From Volvox africanus (taxonomy: Eukaryota > Chlorophyta > Chlorophyceae > Chlamydomonadales > Volvocaceae): a stretch of 64,000 nucleotides of DNA. Below the pieces are notes generated by a model that did no database searches, was not told the DNA's origin, and saw only the letters and a program-made list of their open reading frames with translations. The position numbers and the translations under genes were made by a program. Positions 25,457 to 36,298 of the stretch are shown here, piece after piece. The stretch's first letter is position 1; the number at the start of each line of letters is the position of its first letter. The stretch spans positions 1 through 64,000 of the forward strand of contig BSDZ01000029.1 in the NCBI GenBank assembly GCA_030268105.1, in the 5' to 3' direction.

Positions 25457-28400
25457 TCAGCGGTAACTTGGCTGCCCCGCGGCAGCCTCTAGAAGCTTCA
25501 CAAAACAGACTTAGACGGGGCTGCGATAGACGCCTGGCCACATATCCGCGACCCAAACACCTCCACAAACGTGTCCCGAATCCCCCAACTGCAGGGAGCA
25601 GAAATCGCCGTCGACTTGCTGCCCCTGGACTTATAGCTATAGTGCAGCCGCTCCTCTAGCTTCGTGGGAGTGGTGGGCTGTATTGCTGCCGGGGCAATCG
25701 CAGGCGGCTCCAAGGCTGCTGAAACACTCTCGGCCTGCACGGGCTCCTCAAACCTTATCATCCGCTCCGCCATGTGCACGTCATCCTCGTCATTGAGGAA
25801 GATGTAGTCGTCGGCAGCGTCCAGCGCCTGGCCGTGTGCCTGCATGTGCGTGTTTGTGAGGGAAAGGGAGGGGAGCTCGTAAATAATAACAACGGATTCG
25901 GATACACATGCTTCCCCCCCATGGCTCACCAAAATCCCCAGTATGCAAACAGACAGCCACGCAGGCACCATGCAGCATTGCGCCTCTGCCCTCTGCCCCA
26001 CTGGGCCCGCACCATCCTCACCTCTTTCAACAACCGCTTCAGCCTTCGTGACTGGAAGCGGTACAGTTTCATCGACTTCTGGACGTTAGCAAACCTTTCC
26101 TGAAGGGAGTTACACTTCGTAATCTGCTCGTTGCTGCAGCGCACCTGCAAGGGCGTGTAGTCATGGGAGAAGGGTCAATATGCGCGGGGTAGAGTGAAGA
26201 AAACGAGAGAGCAAATGATGGCAAAGGCCGGGCGGAAGCGGCCACAAGATATCTGTCAGTCAGAGAACATGACATATGACACAACTAAAGCACACAGGAA
26301 CACCCTATCTCCAGAGTGCACGGTTCTTTGGCAACCTGAGCCTTGCCTCTACACATGCGATTTAAATAATCTAAAGTCAAACGATGAACGGCAGAGGTGA
26401 TACATAGGTGGCGTTTGCAATCTGACCCCTGCCGTACCTGCTCTTCCATCTTCACCACCATAGCTCGAAGCTGAACTATGGTCGCCTCAGCGGCCTCACG
26501 TCGCTTCTCCCCCTCCATCACGGCCGCCCGCAGCTCAGCTGCACCAGCCTCAGCGGTCTCACGCCTCTTCTCCTCCTCTCCTACCGCCGCCCGCAGCTCA
26601 GCTGCGGCAGCCTCAGCGGTCTCACGCCTCTTCTCCTCCTCTCCTACCGCCGCCCGCAGCTCAGCTGCGGCAGCCTCAGCGGCCTCACGCCTCTTCTCCT
26701 CCTCTCCTACCGCCGCCCGCAGCTCAGCTGCGGCAGCCTCAGCGGCCTCACGCCTCTTCTCCTCCTCTCCTACCGCCGCCCGCAGCTCAGCTGCGGCAGC
26801 CTCAGCGGCCTCACGCCTCTTCTCCTCCTCTCCTACCGCCGCCCGCAGCTCAGCTGCGGCAGCCTCAGCGCCTCACGCCTCTTCTCCTCCTCTCCTACTG
26901 CCGCCCGCAGCTCAGCCGCGGCAGCCTCAGCGGCCTCACGCCTCTTCTCCTCCTCTCCTACCGCCGCCCGCAGCTCAGCTGCGGCAGCCTCAGCGGCCTC
27001 ACGCCTCTTCTCCCTCCTCTCCTACTGCCGCCCGCAGCTCAGCCGCGGCAGCCTCAGCGGCCTCACGCCTCTTCTCCTCCTCTCCTACTGCCGCCCGCAG
27101 CTCAGCCGCGGCAGCCTCAGCGGCCTCACGCCTCTTCTCCTCCTCTCCTACTGCCGCCCGCAGCTCAGCTGCGGCAGCCTCAGCGGCCTCACGTCGCTTC
27201 TCCTCCTCTCCTACTGCCGCCCGCAGCTCAGCCGCGGCAGCCTCAGCGGTCTCACGCCTCTTCTCCTCCTCTCCTACTGCCGCCCGCAGCTCAGCCGCGG
27301 CAGCTTCAGCGGCCTCACGTCGCTTCTCCTCCTCTCCTACTGCCGCCCGCAGCTCAGCCGCGGCAGCCTCAGCGGCCTCACGCCTCTTCTCCTCCTCTCC
27401 TACTGCCGCCCGCAGCTCAGCTGCGGCAGCCTCAGCGGCCTCACGTCGCTTCTCCTCCTCTCCTACTGCCGCCCGCAGCTCAGCCGCGGCAGCCTCAGCG
27501 GTCTCACGCCTCTTCTCCTCCTCTCCTACTGCCGCCCGCAGCTCAGCCGCGGCAGCTTCAGCGGCCTCACGCCTCTTCTCCTCCTCTCCTACTGCCGCCC
27601 GCAGCTCAGCCGCGGCAGCCTCAGCGGCCTCATGTCGCTTCTCCAATTCCACCACAGTCGCCCGCAGCTCAGCTGCAGCAGCCTCACGCTGCTGTACTTC
27701 TCCATGCTCGTCCGCTGACTCTTGAGCACAGTCCACCAGCTGCAATCGTCGGATGGGATAACATGCAAAGCATGATGTACAGAAAGGATGCATACACGAT
27801 CGATCTTCAACATGCAGACAAAGTCAGGCTCATCAAGTCAGTGTGCAGGTGTCATTGTCGCCCACGGCTAACATAGGGGTTTGGGCTGCCGCGAGCCTTT
27901 ATAACCTTATAAACCACGAATATCGTTCGCCATATATACACCGCGACTGTGGGTTGTAGCCTAAGTCAGTTGTAGCCAAAAGAAGCTGCTGCATATCTAC
28001 CAACGACAACCAGAACTCACCACTACCGCCGTCGCTGTGGAGCACTCCTTGCGGTTGGCCAGTGCCGAAGAGGGCTGCAGCAACTGCGCGGACGCTGGTA
28101 GGTGCACCTGCTCCTTGTCTTGAGCCTGGAGCTTCAGAAAATTCCATGATCGAAACCATCCTTCCTTTGAGAATGCTTGAGCAGTAACCTGTGCGAGAGA
28201 ACGCAGGTGCAGGGAACAGAAACAAAGTGTGAGTCTCAGTCGTTCCAAGGTCAGCCCTAAAACAGAGCACACCATGTATACGCACATATACCATCACACA
28301 CCTTGCGCACTGTCATAAGCTTCTCCTTGGTGTCATCCACCACTTGCCGGAAGCCGTCACGCAACGGCGTGGCACCGAGATCAAGTCCGAAGTTTCCTCC

Positions 28401-28685
28401 GCCGCTGCTGACACTCATGTGATTGTTTGTCGTAACCTTATCCCTACTGCAGTTATCCTCACGTGCACGGATAACCCACGTCTTCACGTTCGTGAAGGAC
28501 ATCTTGTTTGCCAGCAAATTTGCCGGTACGACCTCAGTCGACTGAGGCCATGAACGGCTCGCCGCACGATCGCCAGTTGTTTCTGGGGTCCAGAAAGGCC
28601 CCGCAGGTTGAGGGCATGTGACGTGTGCCGCAGGCACAAACCTCTGTGTCCTCGTGACCTTCGTTGGGTTGGAGTTATGCTGCAT
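25457..28685 (-). CDS. Helical-repeat protein gene, copy C5 (three single-base indels in coding sequence)
   Basis: Exons are 28685-28302, 28188-28021, 27739-26438, 26144-26022 and 25839-25457. Exons 1, 2 and 4 are intact. Exon 3 has the full length for 17 repeats, but an extra C near 27012 and a missing G near 26871 shift the frame over about 140 bases between them. Exon 5 lacks one A near 25504, which changes the last residues. Intron 4 has one extra C near 26006. These are the last indels in the window; everything to the right is clean. Without them the copy would encode 786 residues. Confidence 0.62.
26519..27589 (-). repeat. 63-base coding minisatellite in C5, 17 units
   Basis: Seventeen units and exactly 1071 bases, with two compensating single-base indels. 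Unit order is as in C7 and C10. Confidence 0.93.
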
Positions 28686-31600
28686 TTTGGAGTTCTGGAT
28701 GCTATAATTACTGTTCCTATCCTAAAGAAGACTCAAGTGTTGCGTTTGGTGCGTCCAGGCTAGAGCTGTCAAAGTTCCAAGCCTCAACGGCGGATGTAGG
28801 AAAGCTCGTTTGTGATTTGTGTGTAAACACCGTTATGCATTGATCCAGGAAATTGAGAAACACAACGTGTGTGCAATTTGCTGCTAAAAGTGCTGATAAT
28901 GCACTTCGGTCGAACTCCTCAAGTATCGTACGCCTGCGTCTCTTTGAAGTACCCAAATTGAGACAATGATGAAGCAACCTCAATGGCATTCTTAAGGCAG
29001 GATTGTGCTCAAAATGCCTCAGCATGCAGGTTTGCGAACATCTGAATTTGTCGGTGTGGAACTGCACCGCTTAAACGAATAAATGGCAGCTCGCAGGAGG
29101 TCAGGAGCAACGGGAATGGCGTAACCCAACTACGCTGAGTTGCAATCTGTCAACTAAATTCTCAACTTTGCATGCGGAATGGGAGGCTGGAAAGAGAATC
29201 CCAAAATTTCACACGGCGTCGATGACCTTTGCATTATCCCAGAGACCGGTCGTGCGCCATCAGAGAAACAATTTCACGGACTTTAAGCTTGAACTTAATT
29301 TGGGGTGTGAAGGTATCAAAACTGTCAATGTTGGCTGGTCCGTGTTGGTCATCCTTTTCTCACAGCTGGTCACCCAATGCTGATCCATACGCGTTCCAAA
29401 TGAACATGACGCGTGCCGCCCAGGATAATGTGTTTCGTCGCGGTGTATACGCTTGGAACCTATGATGACCCTATCGGCGAGCCATATTACTCGTGGATTG
29501 TGTGCTCACTTAGCGCGTTCATACGAATTCATGCTTTCTTCTGCCTTCCATCATTCATGGATCTCGCCTATGCCCGACTGGGTCAGGTATTCACGTTTCG
29601 CTGCCGTCTCATAACGGCACTGCACTGCACTTTGGAATTCATAAAATGTTGATCGTTATCTTTGTTTGCGCCGAGGGCTTGCCCGGGACGGGGGGGACTC
29701 ATGACAGGGTTTGTGCGCTTCATACAGTCGATGTCCTGTCTGGCTTCTTTGTACGTTCATACACACACACGCGCGCGCGCACTTCGAACCCCACCCCTAC
29801 TTATCCTGGCCTGGGCGCCAGTGTTCCAAAGCCCCGGCCTACCCCATCCCACCCCAAACTCCAATGCGTCGGTGATGATGCCCGCGGGTGCAGTTGGCAG
29901 CCGAGGCTCGCAGAAGGCCGTGCTGGCAGAGGTGTCCTGTACGTCAAGGAGACCGATCCACATATAGGTGTACGGCAGCAGTTTGAAGCGGTTGGGTTCA
30001 CTGAGGCTTGACGCTGAACATAGCAGATGCGTTGGCTGCCGGGTGCCGGCAGCCAGGGTTGGCCTTTCAAGGGGGGACGGATATAGATGGCGTGGACACC
30101 CCGAACGTGCGCCCTCCACGTCTCGGTGCTAATTTCCATACGATCATCTTTTTCCCATCTTGGACGGACCCTGATGGTGGGACCCGCTATTTCCAAAAAA
30201 TAACACCTGATGTAATGACATCTGAAACTAGTATTATTGCCGGTTGGTAACCTCGACCATGTGATTGGGCGTTGAGGAAAGTGCAGAGAATGTACAGTGT
30301 GATATAACATTCCGTACGGACTGCTGGACACCCTGAGTGTGTCAAAAGATGTTACATGAGCCACACTGTACCTACTTTCTTACGTTCTCTGGATGCGGGC
30401 ATTTGTTCGTTGGAGGAGTTATAAATACCGATACCTGTAACGGCATGTCTCAAACACGGCTCATTTGGAAGATGCGGCGCATTCAGGCATGCGAAAGATA
30501 AGATCAGCTCTGAGGCGTACGAGAACAATCAAACCATGCAATTCTAGTCTGCTTTATGACGTTCATGCAGCGATTGCATTGATGCACCGATGAACCGCCC
30601 CTAGATTGCCCCCTGCCTGCTGTCGTGAACATGTCATCTACCTCCCCCTCCGCGCTCACCTCCGTCCTCAAAGCCACGCCACCTCTACCTCCAGCTTCGA
30701 GTGCTGTCCTGCACATTGTTGAGCCCCGCTAATGCCACCTGACCAATCCTTCCAATCCCTCCAATCCTTCCAGCCGTCATCCGCACGTGCACTGTCCATC
30801 ATCCATCTCTGCAGCCGCAAACCTCTGCACGCCTTTTCTCCCCACCACCACCGTCACCGGGGCTTCCTCTCCGCTGCCTGTGTCACCGCCATCATTGCCA
30901 ACCAGTCTGGGGTCCCACAATTTCCTATCACTATATATCCACCGCATCCCCTTCTCTTAAGACCGCCACCTCCGTCACCACACCACCGCACACACGCCAT
31001 AAAGTGCCGCTAAAAGGAAGACAAGAAAAGATGAATGCTGGCGGTGTCAAGATACTTGAGCAATATTGAACATGAAGACGGTCCAGGCAAAGGCAGGGCA
31101 GATATGCATCCTAGGTACAAGGGTGACGCACTGTCCCGTTGCTGTCATACGAAAACGACATCCATCACCTCCCTGCTAACCGGTGCCATGCCCTATGCGG
31201 CATGGCCCAGTGAAGTGGGCACCAAAGACCCAACACAGATATGCCTTCTATACGGCATCCATTTATTGTTCACTGCTCAGGCCACAAGTTGTACCTCTGA
31301 ACGAAAACACGCCCCACCATCCTGTCTAGGAAACAACGAACAAGATCGGGAAGATACAATACGCAGTACGAAGCAAGAACGCAGGATGACGCAAATATCT
31401 GGTTGACATGTCTGGCCACGATCACGATGTGTTGTGGTCCACAACGATCATGATGTCGGAAACGTACGGCAATGTGGCTGAGATGCTGCTCAGCTATAGC
31501 TCTGGCTAGTTAGGTACGGCACTAGTTTAAATTATCCTACATTGGCGGATGAGGCTGTCTTAGTCGTACGAGTCTCATTCTCACCCGGGGCTCTAATAAT

Positions 31601-31784
31601 GTCGAGGGTCTCAATCGTTACCCAATCGACCATCATCAAATGGCCACCAGATAAATGAAACAAAACACACGCTGGGCCAACCATCCATATTGCAGAAGGC
31701 CGATGTATTTTAGCAGTTGCTGCGGACGTGGCTTATTGGGCGACATATTGGTGTCGATGCATGACAGGGGGAATATATCTGCAG
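28686..31784. other. Spacer S5 between C5 and C6
   Basis: This is 3099 bases and clean. It has A at the marker site (30819). Contents are as described for S6. Confidence 0.8.
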
Positions 31785-34700
31785 TCAGCGGTAACTTGGC
31801 TGCCCCGCGGCAGCCTCTAGAAGCTTCACAAAAACAGACTTAGACGGGGCTGCGATAGACGCCTGGCCACATATCCGCGACCCAAACACCTCCACAAACG
31901 TGTCCCGAATCCCCCAACTGCAGGGAGCAGAAATCGCCGTCGACTTGCTGCCCCTGGACTTATAGCTATAGTGCAGCCGCTCCTCTAGCTTCGTGGGAGT
32001 GGTGGGCTGTATTGCTGCCGGGGCAATCGCAGGCGGCTCCAAGGCTGCTGAAACACTCTCGGCCTGCACGGGCTCCTCAAACCTTATCATCCGCTCCGCC
32101 ATGTGCACGTCATCCTCGTCATTGAGGAAGATGTAGTCGTCGGCAGCGTCCAGCGCCTGGCCGTGTGCCTGCATGTGCGTGTTTGTGAGGGAAAGGGAGG
32201 GGAGCTCGTAAATAATAACAACGGATTCGGATACACATGCTTCCCCCCCATGGCTCACCAAAATCCCCAGTATGCAAACAGACAGCCACGCAGGCACCAT
32301 GCAGCATTGCGCCTCTGCCCTCTGCCCCACTGGGCCGCACCATCCTCACCTCTTTCAACAACCGCTTCAGCCTTCGTGACTGGAAGCGGTACAGTTTCAT
32401 CGACTTCTGGACGTTAGCAAACCTTTCCTGAAGGGAGTTACACTTCGTAATCTGCTCGTTGCTGCAGCGCACCTGCAAGGGCGTGTAGTCATGGGAGAAG
32501 GGTCAATATGCGCGGGGTAGAGTGAAGAAAACGAGAGAGCAAATGATGGCAAAGGCCGGGCGGAAGCGGCCACAAGATATCTGTCAGTCAGAGAACATGA
32601 CATATGACACAACTAAAGCACACAGGAACACCCTATCTCCAGAGTGCACGGTTCTTTGGCAACCTGAGCCTTGCCTCTACACATGCGATTTAAATAATCT
32701 AAAGTCAAACGATGAACGGCAGAGGTGATACATAGGTGGCGTTTGCAATCTGACCCCTGCCGTACCTGCTCTTCCATCTTCACCACCATAGCTCGAAGCT
32801 GAACTATGGTCGCCTCAGCGGCCTCACGTCGCTTCTCCCCCTCCATCACGGCCGCCCGCAGCTCAGCTGCACCAGCCTCAGCGGTCTCACGCCTCTTCTC
32901 CTCCTCTCCTACCGCCGCCCGCAGCTCAGCTGCGGCAGCCTCAGCGGTCTCACGCCTCTTCTCCTCCTCTCCTACCGCCGCCCGCAGCTCAGCTGCGGCA
33001 GCCTCAGCGGCCTCACGCCTCTTCTCCTCCTCTCCTACCGCCGCCCGCAGCTCAGCTGCGGCAGCCTCAGCGGCCTCACGCCTCTTCTCCTCCTCTCCTA
33101 CCGCCGCCCGCAGCTCAGCTGCGGCAGCCTCAGCGGCCTCACGCCTCTTCTCCTCCTCTCCTACCGCCGCCCGCAGCTCAGCTGCGGCAGCCTCAGCGGC
33201 CTCACGCCTCTTCTCCTCCTCTCCTACTGCCGCCCGCAGCTCAGCCGCGGCAGCCTCAGCGGCCTCACGCCTCTTCTCCTCCTCTCCTACCGCCGCCCGC
33301 AGCTCAGCTGCGGCAGCCTCAGCGGCCTCACGCCTCTTCTCCTCCTCTCCTACTGCCGCCCGCAGCTCAGCCGCGGCAGCCTCAGCGGCCTCACGTCGCT
33401 TCTCCTCCTCTCCTACTGCCGCCCGCAGCTCAGCTGCGGCAGCCTCAGCGGCCTCACGTCGCTTCTCCTCCTCTCCTACTGCCGCCCGCAGCTCAGCCGC
33501 GGCAGCCTCAGCGGTCTCACGCCTCTTCTCCTCCTCTCCTACTGCCGCCCGCAGCTCAGCCGCGGCAGCTTCAGCGGCCTCACGTCGCTTCTCCTCCTCT
33601 CCTACTGCCGCCCGCAGCTCAGCCGCGGCAGCCTCAGCGGCCTCACGCCTCTTCTCCTCCTCTCCTACTGCCGCCCGCAGCTCAGCTGCGGCAGCCTCAG
33701 CGGCCTCACGTCGCTTCTCCTCCTCTCCTACTGCCGCCCGCAGCTCAGCCGCGGCAGCCTCAGCGGTCTCACGCCTCTTCTCCTCCTCTCCTACTGCCGC
33801 CCGCAGCTCAGCCGCGGCAGCTTCAGCGGCCTCACGCCTCTTCTCCTCCTCTCCTACTGCCGCCCGCAGCTCAGCCGCGGCAGCCTCAGCGGCCTCATGT
33901 CGCTTCTCCAATTCCACCACAGTCGCCCGCAGCTCAGCTGCAGCAGCCTCACGCTGCTGTACTTCTCCATGCTCGTCCGCTGACTCTTGAGCACAGTCCA
34001 CCAGCTGCAATCGTCGGATGGGATAACATGCAAAGCATGATGTACAGAAAGGATGCATACACGATCGATCTTCAACATGCAGACAAAGTCAGGCTCATCA
34101 AGTCAGTGTGCAGGTGTCATTGTCGCCCACGGCTAACATAGGGGTTTGGGCTGCCGCGAGCCTTTATAACCTTATAAACCACGAATATCGTTCGCCATAT
34201 ATACACCGCGACTGTGGGTTGTAGCCTAAGTCAGTTGTAGCCAAAAGAAGCTGCTGCATATCTACCAACGACAACCAGAACTCACCACTACCGCCGTCGC
34301 TGTGGAGCACTCCTTGCGGTTGGCCAGTGCCGAAGAGGGCTGCAGCAACTGCGCGGACGCTGGTAGGTGCACCTGCTCCTTGTCTTGAGCCTGGAGCTTC
34401 AGAAAATTCCATGATCGAAACCATCCTTCCTTTGAGAATGCTTGAGCAGTAACCTGTGCGAGAGAACGCAGGTGCAGGGAACAGAAACAAAGTGTGAGTC
34501 TCAGTCGTTCCAAGGTCAGCCCTAAAACAGAGCACACCATGTATACGCACATATACCATCACACACCTTGCGCACTGTCATAAGCTTCTCCTTGGTGTCA
34601 TCCACCACTTGCCGGAAGCCGTCACGCAACGGCGTGGCACCGAGATCAAGTCCGAAGTTTCCTCCGCCGCTGCTGACACTCATGTGATTGTTTGTCGTAA

Positions 34701-34950
34701 CCTTATCCCTACTGCAGTTATCCTCACGTGCACGGATAACCCACGTCTTCACGTTCGTGAAGGACATCTTGTTTGCCAGCAAATTTGCCGGTACGACCTC
34801 AGTCGACTGAGGCCATGAACGGCTCGCCGCACGATCGCCAGTTGTTTCTGGGGTCCAGAAAGGCCCCGCAGGTTGAGGGCATGTGACGTGTGCCGCAGGC
34901 ACAAACCTCTGTGTCCTCGTGACCTTCGTTGGGTTGGAGTTATGCTGCAT
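31785..34950 (-). CDS. Helical-repeat protein gene, copy C6 (intact; reference copy, 765 residues)
   Basis: Not a family I recognise. Exons are 34950-34567, 34453-34286, 34004-32766, 32472-32350 and 32168-31785. Introns of 113, 281, 293 and 181 bases have consensus-like ends (donors gtgtgt, gtgagt, gtacgg, gtgagg; acceptors all end in cag), and every junction is phase 0. Residues 1-184 are unique. Residues 185-597 (exon 3) are a helical Ala/Glu/Arg domain: 16 repeats of 21 residues, a GEEEKRR heptad followed by EAAEAAAAELRAAV, with degenerate units at each end. Exon 4 (41 residues) is basic, including QSRRLKRLLKE. Exon 5 has an acidic patch (DDYIFLNDEDD), a Pro-rich linker and a unique tail ending SYR. 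I see no signal peptide or membrane segment. The repeat domain could form a coiled coil or a long single helix, suggesting a structural or scaffold role (inference). The start is uncertain: ATG at 34950, or ATG at 34767 (704 residues); extra upstream exons are possible. Confidence 0.72.
32847..33854 (-). repeat. 63-base coding minisatellite in C6, 16 units (form 16a)
   Basis: Sixteen perfect-length units of 63 bases. Units differ at five sites: two usually linked synonymous sites, a C/T in the Ala codon next to them, an Ala/Thr site, and the synonymous arginine-codon site seen as acgcctc or acgtcgc on the plus strand. Each unit is three heptads, so gain or loss of a unit keeps both reading frame and heptad register. 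Units 9-12 and 13-16 (left to right) form an imperfect 252-base duplication. C8 has the identical form. Confidence 0.96.
34161..34168 (-). promoter_or_regulatory. TATA-like element inside intron 2, upstream of the repeat exon
   Basis: The minus strand reads TATAAAGG here, with a second TTATAA-type stretch just upstream and a TATATA stretch further up. It lies in intron 2, about 100 bases before an in-frame ATG at 34058 that would read directly into exon 3 as MHPFCTSCFACYPIRRLQ. An internal promoter giving a short form without exons 1-2 is possible. Against this, several upstream ATGs with short frames lie between. The element is present in all copies (for example 2482 in C1 and 40489 in C7). 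Confidence 0.25.
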
Positions 34951-35432
34951 TTTGGAGTTCTGGATGCTATAATTACTGTTCCTATCCTAAAGAAGACTCA
35001 AGTGTTGCGTTTGGTGCGTCCAGGCTAGAGCTGTCAAAGTTCCAAGCCTCAACGGCGGATGTAGGAAAGCTCGTTTGTGATTTGTGTGTAAACACCGTTA
35101 TGCATTGATCCAGGAAATTGAGAAACACAACGTGTGTGCAATTTGCTGCTAAAAGTGCTGATAATGCACTTCGGTCGAACTCCTCAAGTATCGTACGCCT
35201 GCGTCTCTTTGAAGTACCCAAATTGAGACAATGATGAAGCAACCTCAATGGCATTCTTAAGGCAGGATTGTGCTCAAAATGCCTCAGCATGCAGGTTTGC
35301 GAACATCTGAATTTGTCGGTGTGGAACTGCACCGCTTAAACGAATAAATGGCAGCTCGCAGGAGGTCAGGAGCAACGGGAATGGCGTAACCCAACTACGC
35401 TGAGTTGCAATCTGTCAACTAAATTCTCAACT

Positions 35433-35730
35433 TTGCATGCGGAATGGGAGGCTGGAAAGAGAATCCCAAAATTTCACACGGCGTCGATGACCTTTGCATT
35501 ATCCCAGAGACCGGTCGTGCGCCATCAGAGAAACAATTTCACGGACTTTAAGCTTGAACTTAATTTGGGGTGTGAAGGTATCAAAACTGTCAATGTTGGC
35601 TGGTCCGTGTTGGTCATCCTTTTCTCACAGCTGGTCACCCAATGCTGATCCATACGCGTTCCAAATGAACATGACGCGTGCCGCCCAGGATAATGTGTTT
35701 CGTCGCGGTGTATACGCTTGGAACCTATGA
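35433..35730 (+). other. Short overlapping plus-strand open frames, doubtful coding
   Basis: Two frames overlap here. The first ends at 35648 and includes RNNFTDFKLELNLGCEGIK. The second ends at 35730 and includes DPYAFQMNMTRAAQDNVF. A third, starting at ATG 35693, continues to 35917. A good acceptor (pyrimidine run then cacag) precedes 35631. The peptides read like protein but no single frame is long, and no start-donor-acceptor-stop set joins them cleanly. They could be remnants of a decayed gene or chance. The same frames recur in the other clean spacers. Confidence 0.18.
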
Positions 35731-36025
35731 TGACCCTATCGGCGAGCCATATTACTCGTGGATTGTGTGCTCACTTAGCGCGTTCATACGAATTCATGCT
35801 TTCTTCTGCCTTCCATCATTCATGGATCTCGCCTATGCCCGACTGGGTCAGGTATTCACGTTTCGCTGCCGTCTCATAACGGCACTGCACTGCACTTTGG
35901 AATTCATAAAATGTTGATCGTTATCTTTGTTTGCGCCGAGGGCTTGCCCGGGACGGGGGGGACTCATGACAGGGTTTGTGCGCTTCATACAGTCGATGTC
36001 CTGTCTGGCTTCTTTGTACGTTCAT

Positions 36026-36047
36026 ACACACACACGCGCGCGCGCAC
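36026..36047. repeat. (CA)n-(CG)n microsatellite
   Basis: An alternating purine-pyrimidine run of about 22 bases, CA repeats followed by CG repeats. The same run is at 4347, 10672, 29757, 42354 and equivalent positions. It differs only in the indel-rich copies (near 16,990 and 23,440). Confidence 0.85.
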
Positions 36048-36117
36048 TTCGAACCCCACCCCTACTTATCCTGGCCTGGGCGCCAGTGTTCCAAAGCCCC
36101 GGCCTACCCCATCCCAC

Positions 36118-36278
36118 CCCAAACTCCAATGCGTCGGTGATGATGCCCGCGGGTGCAGTTGGCAGCCGAGGCTCGCAGAAGGCCGTGCTGGCAGAGGTGT
36201 CCTGTACGTCAAGGAGACCGATCCACATATAGGTGTACGGCAGCAGTTTGAAGCGGTTGGGTTCACTGAGGCTTGACG
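36118..36278 (-). other. Candidate coding exon in the spacer, minus strand
   Basis: After a possible acceptor (ttcag, ending at 36279) the frame reads through EPNRFKLLPYTYMWIGLLDV and on to ITDALEFG, with a possible donor (ggg then gtggga) at 36118. Third codon positions are mostly G or C, unlike the neighbouring spacer frames. It could be an upstream exon of C6 or of a separate gene. I could not join it in phase to any upstream exon, except speculatively to a short frame near 36,365. The same sequence recurs in every clean spacer. Confidence 0.25.
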
Positions 36279-36298
36279 CTGAACATAGCAGATGCGTT

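Noticed and set aside
58..28685. Copies C1 to C5 as true pseudogenes
   Set aside because: The indels are equally common in introns and spacers, cluster by region rather than by gene, and leave no premature-stop substitutions; sequence error is the simpler reading, although C2's single 2-base deletion could be real.
32806..33990. Long plus-strand open frame (394 codons; 394 to 437 in other copies) of Ser/Ala/Arg-rich repeats across the minisatellite
   Set aside because: It is antisense to exon 3. A 63-base unit without stops keeps several frames open on both strands automatically; the minus frame has matching splice sites and continues into unique exons, the plus frame does not.
33854..34078. 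74-codon minus frame starting MLKIDRV over intron 2 and exon 3
   Set aside because: It is out of frame with the repeat domain and overlaps intron 2 and the exon 3 start; at most an upstream frame of a hypothetical internal transcript.
34982..35332. 116-codon minus frame just upstream of exon 1
   Set aside because: Third codon positions are AT-rich, unlike the exons of the gene; it ends in a stop before exon 1 and no splice pair clearly joins it.
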